Under the pieces are notes generated by a model. The model was not told the origin of the DNA, made no database searches, and saw nothing but the letters and a program-made list of their open reading frames with translations. This document shows positions 25,626 through 34,329 of a stretch of DNA of 64,000 bases, piece after piece; the stretch's first letter is position 1, and each line of letters begins with the position of its first letter. The position numbers were made by a program, and so were the translations under genes. This DNA is from Paenibacillus melissococcoides (lineage in GTDB: Bacteria > Bacillota > Bacilli > Paenibacillales > Paenibacillaceae): contig CALYLO010000004.1 of the NCBI GenBank assembly GCA_944800085.1, forward strand, positions 310,001 through 374,000, in the 5' to 3' direction.

Positions 25626-26660
25626 ATGGCAGTTAAAGACATCTACGCATTGCCGACTCTTTTGAAGGTTGTGGGGCAGCTCCCACCGCCAAGCACTTAT
25701 ATCCTTGATACGTTTTTCCAGGACGGCGAACCGTTTGACACAGAATGGGTAGAGATTCAGACGCTCAAAGGCAATAAACCGATCGCGCCGTATGTGTCCG
25801 AGATGCAGCCGGGTAAGGTCATCACCCGCACTGGATTCACGGCAAAACAGTACAAGCCAGCGTTGATCAAGCCGGCACGTCCAATCACCGCTATCGACCT
25901 GAAAGTACGCCGTGCAGGTGAAGATCTGGCGAATCCGGACAGCCCGGAGACACGGGCGCGGAAGCTGCTCGCGCGTGACATCCTTGAACTGACGGACACG
26001 ATTACACGGCGAAAAGTACAGCAGGCAGCAGAACTCATGTTTACAGGCAAGGTTACTCAAGTCGGTGAGGGCGTGAGCCAGGTCATCGAATATGACTTTG
26101 AAAACATCGTCACGCTGTCCGGCAAAGACTTGTGGAGCAACCCGGAAAGCGATCCGCTCAAATTCCTTGCTGCAGAGCGCCACAAAATTATGAATGCCAA
26201 CGCTCCGACGCCAAATATCATTCTGGCCGACTACGATGCGGCGGTCGCACTTATGCGCCATCCGAAAATCTTGGCACTGGCAGACAACCGCGGCGTTGAT
26301 GTTGGAAACATCGACACAACGCTGCTTCCGGACGGCGTAACCTACCACGGTCGACTGCGCGACGTTGGCATGGACGTATACTCTTATGTCGGTACGTATA
26401 CCAATGATGAGGGGCAAGAAGTCCCATTCATTCCGGAAGGCACGATCGCAATTCTGTCAACACGCGACAAGTTCACGTTCCACTACGGCGCGAACGTGAT
26501 CATGGACCCTCGCACGGAGCAGTTCATCCAAGTTCGCGGCCAAATCGTGCCTCAATCCTGGGTGACTGTAGAGCCGGCTCAACGTTGGCTTCAGATGCTT
26601 TCCCGCCCGCTGCCGGTCCCTCCGAATGTGGATGGATGGGTCGTGGCAAAAGTGTTGTAA
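25626..26660 (+). CDS. Major capsid protein, lambda E family
   Basis: 344 aa, expected length for the gpE family (HK97-like fold). Blocks LDTFFQDGEPFDTEWVEI, IAPYVSEMQPGKVITRTGF and ARKLLARDILELTDTI are characteristic. Main shell protein of the head. The C-terminal WVTVEPAQRWLQMLSRPLPV tail is also family-like. Two nt separate it from the decoration gene. Confidence 0.95.
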   Translation: MAVKDIYALPTLLKVVGQLPPPSTYILDTFFQDGEPFDTEWVEIQTLKGNKPIAPYVSEMQPGKVITRTGFTAKQYKPALIKPARPITAIDLKVRRAGEDLANPDSPETRARKLLARDILELTDTITRRKVQQAAELMFTGKVTQVGEGVSQVIEYDFENIVTLSGKDLWSNPESDPLKFLAAERHKIMNANAPTPNIILADYDAAVALMRHPKILALADNRGVDVGNIDTTLLPDGVTYHGRLRDVGMDVYSYVGTYTNDEGQEVPFIPEGTIAILSTRDKFTFHYGANVIMDPRTEQFIQVRGQIVPQSWVTVEPAQRWLQMLSRPLPVPPNVDGWVVAKVL

Positions 26661-26674
26661 GGGAGGCGGCCTGA

Positions 26675-26839
26675 GTGGCAATCATAGCGAAAGGCACAAT
26701 CTATCACAACGGACAGATGTACGAGCCCGGCGAGGAGATCCCGGGCCTGAAAAAAGAAGAGGCGAAACGACTCCTTGAATTGGGAGTTGCTGAAGAACAA
26801 AAAGCCTCCGCCAAAGCCGAAAAGGACACCGAGCAATGA
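26675..26839 (+). CDS. Small head-tail region protein (DUF7210-like)
   Basis: 54 aa from GTG (GGGAGG 8 nt upstream). It reads VAIIAKGTIYHNGQMYEPG then KKEEAKRLLELGVAEE. Short proteins of this pattern lie between capsid and neck genes in many phages. The stop overlaps the next gene by ATGA. Confidence 0.7.
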   Translation: MAIIAKGTIYHNGQMYEPGEEIPGLKKEEAKRLLELGVAEEQKASAKAEKDTEQ

Positions 26840-27192
26840 GCATCTTCAAGGATGCAGTTGCCCATGACATCGCCAGTGTGTTCCTGAACTTCGATGAGTT
26901 CGGCGAGTACCGATCAATTGGCGGCCAGAAGATTCTGATCGTTGAGGATAGGGACTTGATCAGCGAGCGGCCGGGCCTTTCTTCTGCCATTGGAAAGAAC
27001 GTGACTGCGGAAGGTGTGTATCTTTCTGTGGTCACCTTCTTTGTACGGATGGATGATCTCGGATACGTACCAGTGGAAGGGCAGGATATGCGATACGGTG
27101 AGGTTGGAAAACGGGAATATCCGTATTTTGTCACCAACGTTTCGGAGGCAATGGGTATCTTGGAGGTCACGATCGAGGCGAACCGGTCATGA
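26836..27192 (+). CDS. Head-tail attachment protein (FII-like)
   Basis: 118 aa with a beta-rich pattern: GYVPVEGQDMRYGEVGKREYPYF resembles the lambda FII / phage head-tail attachment family. It would close the neck after packaging. Overlaps genes on both sides by 4 nt. Confidence 0.65.
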   Translation: MSIFKDAVAHDIASVFLNFDEFGEYRSIGGQKILIVEDRDLISERPGLSSAIGKNVTAEGVYLSVVTFFVRMDDLGYVPVEGQDMRYGEVGKREYPYFVTNVSEAMGILEVTIEANRS

Positions 27193-27761
27193 TATCGGTG
27201 GACGGTAAGCAGCTGAAGCAGGCCACAATCGGCCTACAGTTTGTTCAAAAAAATATTCCAAAGGCATTTTCCGCCGCGCTGAACCGAGTCGGCCAGGGTG
27301 TGAAAACCGAAGCATCGAAAAAGGTGCGCGAAACCTACGACATCAAGGCGGGGGACGTGAAGCGGTACGGGAATATCAGGGTTACAAAGGCGAATGTAGG
27401 CCGGCTGCAGCTGCTGCTGACATCGAAGGGTCCTAATATTCCACTCATCCGATTCAAGACCCGCCCATCGAAGCCTCCGGCCCGCCAGCCGAAAGTATTG
27501 ACGGCTTCGGTAAAGAAGAGTGGCGCCAGGAAACCTATTCCGGGTGCTTTCGTAGCGGGGATGAAGAGCGGGCACATCGGAGCGTTTGAACGAGTCGGCC
27601 GCCGCCGCACGCCTATCCGCGAGTTGTACGGCCCGGCGGTGCCCGTGATGCTGAACGAGCCCGGCGTATCTGAGCACCTGCAGGAAGAGGCAGCCCGCCG
27701 GATGAACGTCCGCCTTGATCATGAGGTGAATCGAGTACTGGGGAGGTTTAGAGCGAAATGA
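27189..27761 (+). CDS. Minor tail protein, GpZ-like
   Basis: 190 aa. FSAALNRVGQGVKTEASKKVRE and YDIKAGDVKRYGNIRV match the prophage minor tail protein Z pattern (lambda gpZ, needed for head-tail joining). Basic, with a KPPARQPK linker. Overlaps neighbours by ATGA. Confidence 0.8.
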   Translation: MISVDGKQLKQATIGLQFVQKNIPKAFSAALNRVGQGVKTEASKKVRETYDIKAGDVKRYGNIRVTKANVGRLQLLLTSKGPNIPLIRFKTRPSKPPARQPKVLTASVKKSGARKPIPGAFVAGMKSGHIGAFERVGRRRTPIRELYGPAVPVMLNEPGVSEHLQEEAARRMNVRLDHEVNRVLGRFRAK

Positions 27762-28291
27762 CAGCTTTTCTGCTACTGCAGGCCCTTTGCATATTTCTGA
27801 GGGAGACCGTCAAGGACTATGCGGCCGCCCAGGGGGACGACGGGGAATACAGAGTTCCGAGGGTGTTTGAATGGTATCTGCCGTTCAAAAACCCGAGGGC
27901 TGAGGAAAAAATAGATTTCCCATACATCGCCCCGCGGATCATCAGCGGCGAGGACATAGATGCGGGCTCGCATGCTCCATTGCTTTCGACGGTCAGGATT
28001 GATATTGCTTTTGGGGTTTATCGGGAGAGTGGAGAGATTGACGGATTTACACATCCGGATGGCGCGTATGACCTCCTGAACCTGATGGAGCATGTTCGGA
28101 TTGCCCTGTTCCGGCAGTCTGCCATTGATAATAAATACATCATCGAAAAACCGTACAAATGGGATATTCCCGACGAGCAACCATATCCGCTTTGGGTGGG
28201 CCAGGCTCATACAATCTGGACCGTACAAAGCGCGACAACACAAAATGAAGGAGTTGATCTCCATGGCCACAAATTTGACTGGGACGAATGA
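27758..28291 (+). CDS. Tail terminator-like protein
   Basis: 177 aa. I do not recognise a clear motif, but size, position after gpZ and before the sheath, and the pattern RVFEWYLPFKNP ... IDFPYIAPRIISGED fit proteins that cap the tail tube. Its 3' end overlaps the next gene. Confidence 0.5.
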   Translation: MTAFLLLQALCIFLRETVKDYAAAQGDDGEYRVPRVFEWYLPFKNPRAEEKIDFPYIAPRIISGEDIDAGSHAPLLSTVRIDIAFGVYRESGEIDGFTHPDGAYDLLNLMEHVRIALFRQSAIDNKYIIEKPYKWDIPDEQPYPLWVGQAHTIWTVQSATTQNEGVDLHGHKFDWDE

Positions 28292-28655
28292 GAAAGAGCC
28301 GGAAAAGAAGCCGGCGAAGAAGAAGGCCGATAACCTTTATGCCACGGGCGGTGTTGTCTCCGAGTCCGTATTAGCATCTTTTGGAACGGAGGATGTTCCA
28401 GAACTCATTGTCCCCCTGGAAACAATCGAACAACTGATCTATGTCGGCCCCAACCTCCCTGGCGCCGGACTTTCTCGTTTCACGGTGTTTCGGGAAGGTG
28501 TGCCCGCCTATCTCGCCGATGTGCTGGAAAAGCAGCCGGCAATCAAAATCCTGATCGTTCCGGTGGCTGAGATGTCGGCCACCATGACGCGGGTAGCTAC
28601 ACCCGGAACGCTGGAGCACAGCGCATATCAAGAGTTGCAGAAAGGGATGAAATAG
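28263..28655 (+). CDS. Hypothetical tail-region protein
   Basis: 130 aa. A Lys/Glu/Pro-rich N-terminus (residues 8-25) is followed by a globular part. AAGGAG lies 9 nt before 28263, setting this start; it overlaps the previous gene by 29 nt. Placed directly before the sheath gene. Function not recognised. Confidence 0.6.
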   Translation: MATNLTGTNEKEPEKKPAKKKADNLYATGGVVSESVLASFGTEDVPELIVPLETIEQLIYVGPNLPGAGLSRFTVFREGVPAYLADVLEKQPAIKILIVPVAEMSATMTRVATPGTLEHSAYQELQKGMK

Positions 28656-30101
28656 ATGGCATACAAACACGGTATAACGACGAGCGAAATTCCAACGTCG
28701 ATCACACCGTCGGTTACGTCCGCCTCGGTTCCGGTTGTGTTCGGAACGGCTCCTATTAATCTGAGCAAATTAAACAATAAGGAAAATCCGCCTATCAATG
28801 TTCCGGTGATGTGTTTCACCTATTCGGAGGCAGTCGCCGCTTTTGGTTATTCGGAAGATTGGAATTTCACCCTATCGGAGGCGATCAAGGCATACTTCGA
28901 CCTTTTTCAAACGTCTCCGTTAGTTTTGGTAAACGTATTGGATCCGTCGAAGCACAAAAAGAGCATACCGGATCAGGCCGTGCCGATGGCTGACGGCCTG
29001 GCAACGATCAAGGCTCAGGGTGTGCTGAAGGATACGGTAAAGGTTAAGAAGGATGCTAGCACCTACGAGGTCGACAAGGATTATGCGTTGAACTTCAACG
29101 ACAGCGGTGAACTGGTTATTCAGCGGCTGCCGAACGGCATTATCCCAGCGGATACGAAGGAACTGACGGTGTCTTATGCAAAGCTCGATCCGACAGCCGT
29201 CAAGCCGGCTGACATCATCGGCGGCATCGATGCGGAGGGACGGCCGACCGGTTTGGAACTGATCAATCAGGTATTCCCGCGCTTCCGGGTGGTCCCAGGC
29301 ATGGTTGTGGTGCCAGGATTTTCGTCCGATCCGACCGTAGCAGCCGTGATGACCGCCAAGGTGCGGAATATCAACAGGGTATTCAAATGCACGGCAATCA
29401 CGGACATCCCTGCCGACATGCAATATACGGCAGCGCCAAAATGGTCGACGGATAACAATTACACATCGGCGGGACAAATCAACTGTTATCCAAAACTGAC
29501 CCTCGGGAGCAAGCAATATCATATGTCCACACAGCTCGCCGGCGTGATGGCCGTAACGGATGCGGCAAACGGCGGTGTGCCGTATGTCTCGCCCTCGAAT
29601 CACAACTTCCAGGCTGACGGCGCGGCACTTGAAGACGGAACGGAAGTCCTCCTCGGGCCGGATCAGGCGCAGTACCTGAACGGCAACGGCATCGTGACAG
29701 CCCTGAACTTCATCGGCGGCTGGAAGGCATGGGGCAACCGCACAGGGGCCTATCCTGCCGTGACAGATCCAAAGGATTCATTCATTCCAGTCCGCCGCAT
29801 GATGGATTGGATCCAAAACACTGTAGTGATGACTTACTGGCAGTACCTTGACGCACCGGTGACAAAGCGGATGGTTCAGGCTGTAACCGACTCGCTGAAT
29901 CTGTGGATGAACGGACTCCAGTCGCAAGGGTACATCCTGGGCGGCCGCGTGGAGTTTAACGAGTCCGAAAACTCCAAAGTTGATCTGATGGATGGAAAGG
30001 TGCGCTTTCACATTTACGTTACGCCGCCGTCGCCAGCTGAAGAGATCAGCTTTGTTGTGGAGTACGATGCAAATTATTTGAGCGGTCTATTTACCGCCTA
30101 A
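28656..30101 (+). CDS. Tail sheath protein
   Basis: 481 aa contractile sheath protein. The N-terminus GITTSEIPTSITPSVTSASV and the region FRVVPGMVVVPGFSSDPTVAAVM, and the C-terminal WMNGLQSQGYILGGRVEFN plus VEYDANYLSGLFTA, are typical of P2 FI / Mu L-type sheaths. Its presence shows the phage is a myovirus. Immediately followed by the tube gene. Confidence 0.93.
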   Translation: MAYKHGITTSEIPTSITPSVTSASVPVVFGTAPINLSKLNNKENPPINVPVMCFTYSEAVAAFGYSEDWNFTLSEAIKAYFDLFQTSPLVLVNVLDPSKHKKSIPDQAVPMADGLATIKAQGVLKDTVKVKKDASTYEVDKDYALNFNDSGELVIQRLPNGIIPADTKELTVSYAKLDPTAVKPADIIGGIDAEGRPTGLELINQVFPRFRVVPGMVVVPGFSSDPTVAAVMTAKVRNINRVFKCTAITDIPADMQYTAAPKWSTDNNYTSAGQINCYPKLTLGSKQYHMSTQLAGVMAVTDAANGGVPYVSPSNHNFQADGAALEDGTEVLLGPDQAQYLNGNGIVTALNFIGGWKAWGNRTGAYPAVTDPKDSFIPVRRMMDWIQNTVVMTYWQYLDAPVTKRMVQAVTDSLNLWMNGLQSQGYILGGRVEFNESENSKVDLMDGKVRFHIYVTPPSPAEEISFVVEYDANYLSGLFTA

Positions 30102-30121
30102 AAAAGGAGGGGGAGCAACTT

Positions 30122-30643
30122 ATGAAACAGATCCCAGAGAAGCTGATCAACTACACGGGATACCTCAACGGCTCAACATATCTCGGCACCGCAGATATCA
30201 CTCTTCCGACGCTGGAAATGGTCAGTGATACGATCAAGGGTGCGGGCATCGCCGGGGAAATCGACAGCCCAACAATCGGCCAGTACAGCAGCATGACCGT
30301 GATGCTCAACTGGCGCACAATCACACAGGAAGCCGTTCAACTATATGCCCCGACGACTCACGCAATCGACTTCAGAGGGGTGCAGCAGATACTTGATACC
30401 TCCACAGGGGTCCGGAAAAATCAACAGGTTAAGGTCAGTGTCCGAGCTATGCCAAAGAGTGGCGACCTTGGTAAATTCGATCCTTCAAGCACAACAGATA
30501 GCACGAACGAAATGGAAGTAATTTATCTAAAAGTCGAGATCGAAGGAAAAAACATGATCGAAATCGACAAGCTGAATTACAAGAGCGTGTTCAACGGTGT
30601 GGACTATCTCGCTGATATACGCTCGAAATTAGGAATGGAGTGA
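30122..30643 (+). CDS. Major tail tube protein
   Basis: 173 aa. P2 FII-like: IPEKLINYTGYLNGSTYLG, TLEMVSDTIKGAGIAGEID and the C-terminal VEIEGKNMIEIDKLNY. AGGAGGGGG lies about 8 nt upstream. Stacked hexamers of this protein form the DNA channel inside the sheath. Confidence 0.92.
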   Translation: MKQIPEKLINYTGYLNGSTYLGTADITLPTLEMVSDTIKGAGIAGEIDSPTIGQYSSMTVMLNWRTITQEAVQLYAPTTHAIDFRGVQQILDTSTGVRKNQQVKVSVRAMPKSGDLGKFDPSSTTDSTNEMEVIYLKVEIEGKNMIEIDKLNYKSVFNGVDYLADIRSKLGME

Positions 30644-30649
30644 TGAACC

Positions 30650-30958
30650 GTGTCAAAAATTGAGTTATTCAAGCCCGTGGAATTTGATGGGGTAACATAT
30701 AACGAAATCAATCTCGACCTGGACGGGTTAACTGCTGGAGACATGATCGGTGTCGAACGACAATATAATTCGCTGGCTGCAGAGAATGCAACCACGTTTT
30801 CCAAGGAGCTTTCCAAGGAATATCAGTTGATCACAGCGGCGCGGGCGGCGAAGATGCCGCTGGAGTTCTTTTACCTGTTATCAGCTCGTGATTTTACGAA
30901 GGTGACAGTCCGGGTTCAAAATTTTTTCACCGGGGCGGACTTGCTAGCGGTAGAGTAG
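30650..30958 (+). CDS. Tail assembly chaperone, short form
   Basis: 102 aa from GTG. The pattern EFDGVTYNEINLDLDGLTAGDM and the helical tail fit the phage tail assembly chaperone E/41/14 family. In P2 and lambda such chaperones are made in a short and a -1 frameshifted long form that escort the tape measure; a slippery site at 30919-30925 and an open -1 frame to 31104 show the same design here. Confidence 0.8.
   Translation: MSKIELFKPVEFDGVTYNEINLDLDGLTAGDMIGVERQYNSLAAENATTFSKELSKEYQLITAARAAKMPLEFFYLLSARDFTKVTVRVQNFFTGADLLAVE
30919..30925 (+). promoter_or_regulatory. -1 ribosomal frameshift site
   Basis: The heptamer A-AAT-TTT is in phase with the chaperone frame (codons CAA AAT TTT) and fits the X-XXY-YYZ rule. 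The -1 frame is open from here to the stop at 31102-31104. Confidence 0.7.
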
Positions 30959-31104
30959 GTATTGGACGACTCATGATGCAAGCCGCCGTGTCCGCATCCC
31001 GCGCAACATACACGCCTATTCCATATTGGCTCTCGCTCCCTATTCGGGAGCTTTTTTTGTGGATCGAAGTGGTTAGCGAATTGATGCAGACGAAGGAGAG
31101 ATAG
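30926..31104 (+). CDS. Tail assembly chaperone, -1 frame extension
   Basis: About 60 codons in the -1 frame, containing LMMQAAVSASRATYTP, IPYWLSLPIRELFLWIEVV and SELMQTKER. It should be translated only as a fusion to the short chaperone, giving a protein of about 151 aa, comparable to P2 E+E'. It ends 2 nt before the tape-measure start. An internal ATG at about 30974 lacks a good ribosome site. A terminator-like hairpin lies inside it (31035-31058). Confidence 0.7.
31035..31058 (+). terminator. Terminator-like hairpin inside coding sequence
   Basis: GCTCCC (31035-31040), loop TATTC, GGGAGC (31046-31051), then seven T. It lies within the frameshifted chaperone extension and ahead of the tape measure. 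Ribosomes in the -1 frame would cover it. Confidence 0.55.
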
Positions 31105-31106
31105 CC

Positions 31107-34091
31107 GTGGGAAAGGAATATGAAATAAAATTTAGGCTTGATGCTGAAACGGATTCCTCCTTCTCTAAGGCGTTCACTTCTGCATCAAGTGACTTCAGAC
31201 AACTCCAGGCACAGGTCAGTGATCTTTCGAGAGGCAGAGGCGTCAACAAAGGTTTGCTTGGCAGCCTCTTGGACCCATTTCGGCGTAACATGCGACAAAC
31301 TCAGGCTGATGCGAAAAAGACCGCATCAGCTGCAGAAAACATGTTTGGGTTGATTAAGAAAGCCGGTGCAGGTGTAGCCGGCTTTTTAGCTGTGCGGAAT
31401 GTCCTTAACCTCGGAAAAGATTTCGTCCAGACATTTGCGAACTTTGAACAAGGCATGGCAAATGTCCGGGCGGTGTCTGGCCTCGGCAAAACGAGCAAGG
31501 ATTTTGAGCTGCTCACGGCCAAAGCTCGGGAGATGGGAGAGCGGACATCGAAGACGGCTAGCGAAGCCGCCGACGGGCTGCAATACCTTGCCCTGGCTGG
31601 CTGGAACACTGAGCAAATGCTTGCAGGGATTGAGCCAGTTCTCCGCCTTTCTGAGGCTGGTGCAATGGACCTGGGACGTGCTTCCGACCTTGCAACCGAC
31701 TCGATGGCTGCGCTCGGGCTGGAGGTCAAGGATCTCCCGGCGTATCTCGACAAGGTGGCGCAGGCGTCCAGGAGATCGAATACTAGCGTAGAGCAGTTGA
31801 TGGATGCTTTCTTGGTTTCTGGGGGCACCTTCAAGACGCTGAATGTGCCTTTGGAAGAGGCGACGTCTCTACTCGGAACATTAGCTAATCGTGGTTACAA
31901 AGGTTCGGAAGCCGGAACGGCTATGAATGTGATTATAACGAACCTGACGAGTGGTATGGGTCAGGCTGGTAAGGCCATGAAAGAGCTTGAAATATCGGCC
32001 TTTGACTCAAAGGGACGTTTCCAAGGTTTGGAAAAAGTATTCCTGGAAGTAAAGGGTAAGGTCGATAAGATGACCGATTCCCAGCGATCGCAGTACATCG
32101 CTATGATAGCTGGGAAGGAACACCTCAAAACCTTTACGGGACTACTCGACGGCTTGGGCAAAGAATACGGTGGGCTGAAAAAAGATGTGAAGAACTCCGG
32201 CGGCGCGCTGATGGAAATGGCGGAAACGCAGATGGACACGCTCTCCGGAAGCATGAAGCTGATGGAGTCGGCTTTCGAAAGCGCGAAGATCTCCCTGGGC
32301 GAGAAGTTCGCTCCGACAGTCCGCCGGGTAGTCGATGACATCACAACGCGGATCCCACAGGCGATGGGCGAGCTCGAAAGCCTTATGGATGGGCCTGCAT
32401 GGAAAAACGCCGATCTCTTTGGCAAGATGCGGCTTGCCTGGGATAAGATCATCGGGGAACCGCTGGCTGCATGGTGGGATAGCAGCGGCCGCCAGCAGGT
32501 GGCCGGAGTAGCAAAAGAGATCGGCAAGATGGTCTGGAGCGGCATCAGCGGGCTTGCAAAGGAGAGCCTTGGTGCTCTATCCGGCAGCCCGACAGGTATC
32601 CTCGCAGCAGGGGCGCTCGCAGTGCCCACGACGAAGGTAGTTAAAGGGACGGGGAAAATCGTCAAGAGCCTGGCCGGCATGACCAAGGCGGGGACCGGTG
32701 CGGCATCGAGTATGGGTATCGTCGCTCGCTCAACAGGTCTGATCGGCCCGGCAATCGGAGCACTCGCTAATCCGATCGGACTTACAGTTGCAGGGATCGG
32801 TGCACTTGCAGGTGGATGGTATTTGTACCGTAAACACCAGGAAAAGGCCAGACAAGACCTCATACGGATGGGGGATGCTCTCAAGAAATCACTCGGTGAC
32901 TATTCTGCGGTTGAAAATCAAACGCAAAAAACCAAGGATCTAATCACGGAGTATGATCGGCTGAAAGGAAAGATCGCTGATTCAGAAACGCCTGCAGCCC
33001 AACTGACCGAAGCAAAGCGAAAGCTCAGGGACGTAGAAAAAGAATTGATCGAAATGTATCCTGAGATACTCTCTAATCACGACATCGAGAATGGAAAACT
33101 GGAAGAAAAGATCGGTCTAATCGGCCGCTTATCAAAGGCGGAACTTGACGAGGCAAAGTTAAAGCTGGAAAAAGATATCGCAGACAACCAGGGAAACAAA
33201 GGCAAACTTGAAGATGAAATAATTAATCTACGGAACGCTAAAGAAAAGCAGACAATTGATAAAGAGCGCTTCCTAGAAGCTTCAGTTGCTATGAAAGAAA
33301 TAGAAAACGAATGGACCCGTCTAATAAATTCAGGCCTTGAGACATGGAGTGAAGAGTGGAAACAGAAGTCATCAGAAATAATTGAGCAAGCAAATGAAGT
33401 TGGAAAAGAGTTTGGGCACACGTTTTCAAATTTAGGAGAAATAAGAGGTTCGTCGGATTATTACTATAAGCAATACAGAGAAAATTTGGATGCTCTCGTC
33501 ACCACAAACGACGAGTTAAAGGCAGCTGAAGAAAGTTATAAGCAGTTGTACGATGCCCAAGTTAAACTAATTGAACTAAATCTCGGGGGGAGTATCGAGG
33601 AGCAGTCCAAAAAGATATACAGCCTTACCGATAAAGGTAAAAAGCATTTCTATGAGGCTCAGGAAGCTCTCAACAAACTGAATAATAGTCTTTTTCTTCT
33701 TCCTGATCATAAGAAGATCAAAGTCGATGTGGATGTGGATTATAAAACGCCAGGAATTCCAACTGTACAACATAAAAAAGAGCGGTATGGTATTCCAGAA
33801 CCTGCAATTAAATTGCCGCAATTTGCCGATGGTGGTTTTTCAAATCAACCATCCATTTTCGGCGAGGCAGGATGGGAAGTAGCTATTCCAATCAACAACA
33901 AACAGCGATCGCATGATCTACTGGAAAAAACGAACCGTATCATGGGTCATACCAGCGGCGAAGGAAATGAAATAAACGTCACCTGGGCGCCGCAAATTAC
34001 GGTTCAAGGAGGCGGGGTCAACGTGAAGCAAGAGGTTTCTCAGCTGCTCAAGCAGGCTCAGACGAGTTCGAGCGCAGATTCTCTGCCATGA
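31107..34091 (+). CDS. Tail tape measure protein
   Basis: 994 aa from GTG with AAGGAGAG upstream. The N-terminal half is a TP901-type tape measure domain (FEQGMANVRAVSGLGKTSKDF, ASDLATDSMAALGLE, GTLANRGYKGSEAGTAM). Hydrophobic helices at about 480-580 should reach the host membrane. Long coiled coils follow (590-900), and a GEAGWEVAIPINN motif near the end. It sets tail length and guides DNA entry. Confidence 0.93.
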   Translation: MGKEYEIKFRLDAETDSSFSKAFTSASSDFRQLQAQVSDLSRGRGVNKGLLGSLLDPFRRNMRQTQADAKKTASAAENMFGLIKKAGAGVAGFLAVRNVLNLGKDFVQTFANFEQGMANVRAVSGLGKTSKDFELLTAKAREMGERTSKTASEAADGLQYLALAGWNTEQMLAGIEPVLRLSEAGAMDLGRASDLATDSMAALGLEVKDLPAYLDKVAQASRRSNTSVEQLMDAFLVSGGTFKTLNVPLEEATSLLGTLANRGYKGSEAGTAMNVIITNLTSGMGQAGKAMKELEISAFDSKGRFQGLEKVFLEVKGKVDKMTDSQRSQYIAMIAGKEHLKTFTGLLDGLGKEYGGLKKDVKNSGGALMEMAETQMDTLSGSMKLMESAFESAKISLGEKFAPTVRRVVDDITTRIPQAMGELESLMDGPAWKNADLFGKMRLAWDKIIGEPLAAWWDSSGRQQVAGVAKEIGKMVWSGISGLAKESLGALSGSPTGILAAGALAVPTTKVVKGTGKIVKSLAGMTKAGTGAASSMGIVARSTGLIGPAIGALANPIGLTVAGIGALAGGWYLYRKHQEKARQDLIRMGDALKKSLGDYSAVENQTQKTKDLITEYDRLKGKIADSETPAAQLTEAKRKLRDVEKELIEMYPEILSNHDIENGKLEEKIGLIGRLSKAELDEAKLKLEKDIADNQGNKGKLEDEIINLRNAKEKQTIDKERFLEASVAMKEIENEWTRLINSGLETWSEEWKQKSSEIIEQANEVGKEFGHTFSNLGEIRGSSDYYYKQYRENLDALVTTNDELKAAEESYKQLYDAQVKLIELNLGGSIEEQSKKIYSLTDKGKKHFYEAQEALNKLNNSLFLLPDHKKIKVDVDVDYKTPGIPTVQHKKERYGIPEPAIKLPQFADGGFSNQPSIFGEAGWEVAIPINNKQRSHDLLEKTNRIMGHTSGEGNEINVTWAPQITVQGGGVNVKQEVSQLLKQAQTSSSADSLP

Positions 34092-34119
34092 TGCGGCAGC
34101 AAGGGAGGGTGGCTATGCG

Positions 34120-34329
34120 ATGACCTACACGACAATCCAGGGAGATACATGGGATGGAATCTCATACAAGGTATATGGGACAGAGTCACAGATGGCCGAG
34201 CTGATGCGGGCGAACCCCGCGCATATCAGCACGGTCATTTTTTCTGCAGGAGTGACCCTGCTGATCCCTCCGATGCCGGCCAATGTGTCTGATCGCCTTC
34301 CCCCCTGGAAGCGGGGTGACGACGAGTGA
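34120..34329 (+). CDS. Tail protein X (LysM-like)
   Basis: 69 aa. QGDTWDGISYKVYGTESQMAEL followed by VTLLIPPMP is the LysM-like pattern of P2 gpX, a small protein near the tail tip. GGGAGGGTGG lies upstream. Its stop overlaps the gpD start. Confidence 0.88.
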   Translation: MTYTTIQGDTWDGISYKVYGTESQMAELMRANPAHISTVIFSAGVTLLIPPMPANVSDRLPPWKRGDDE

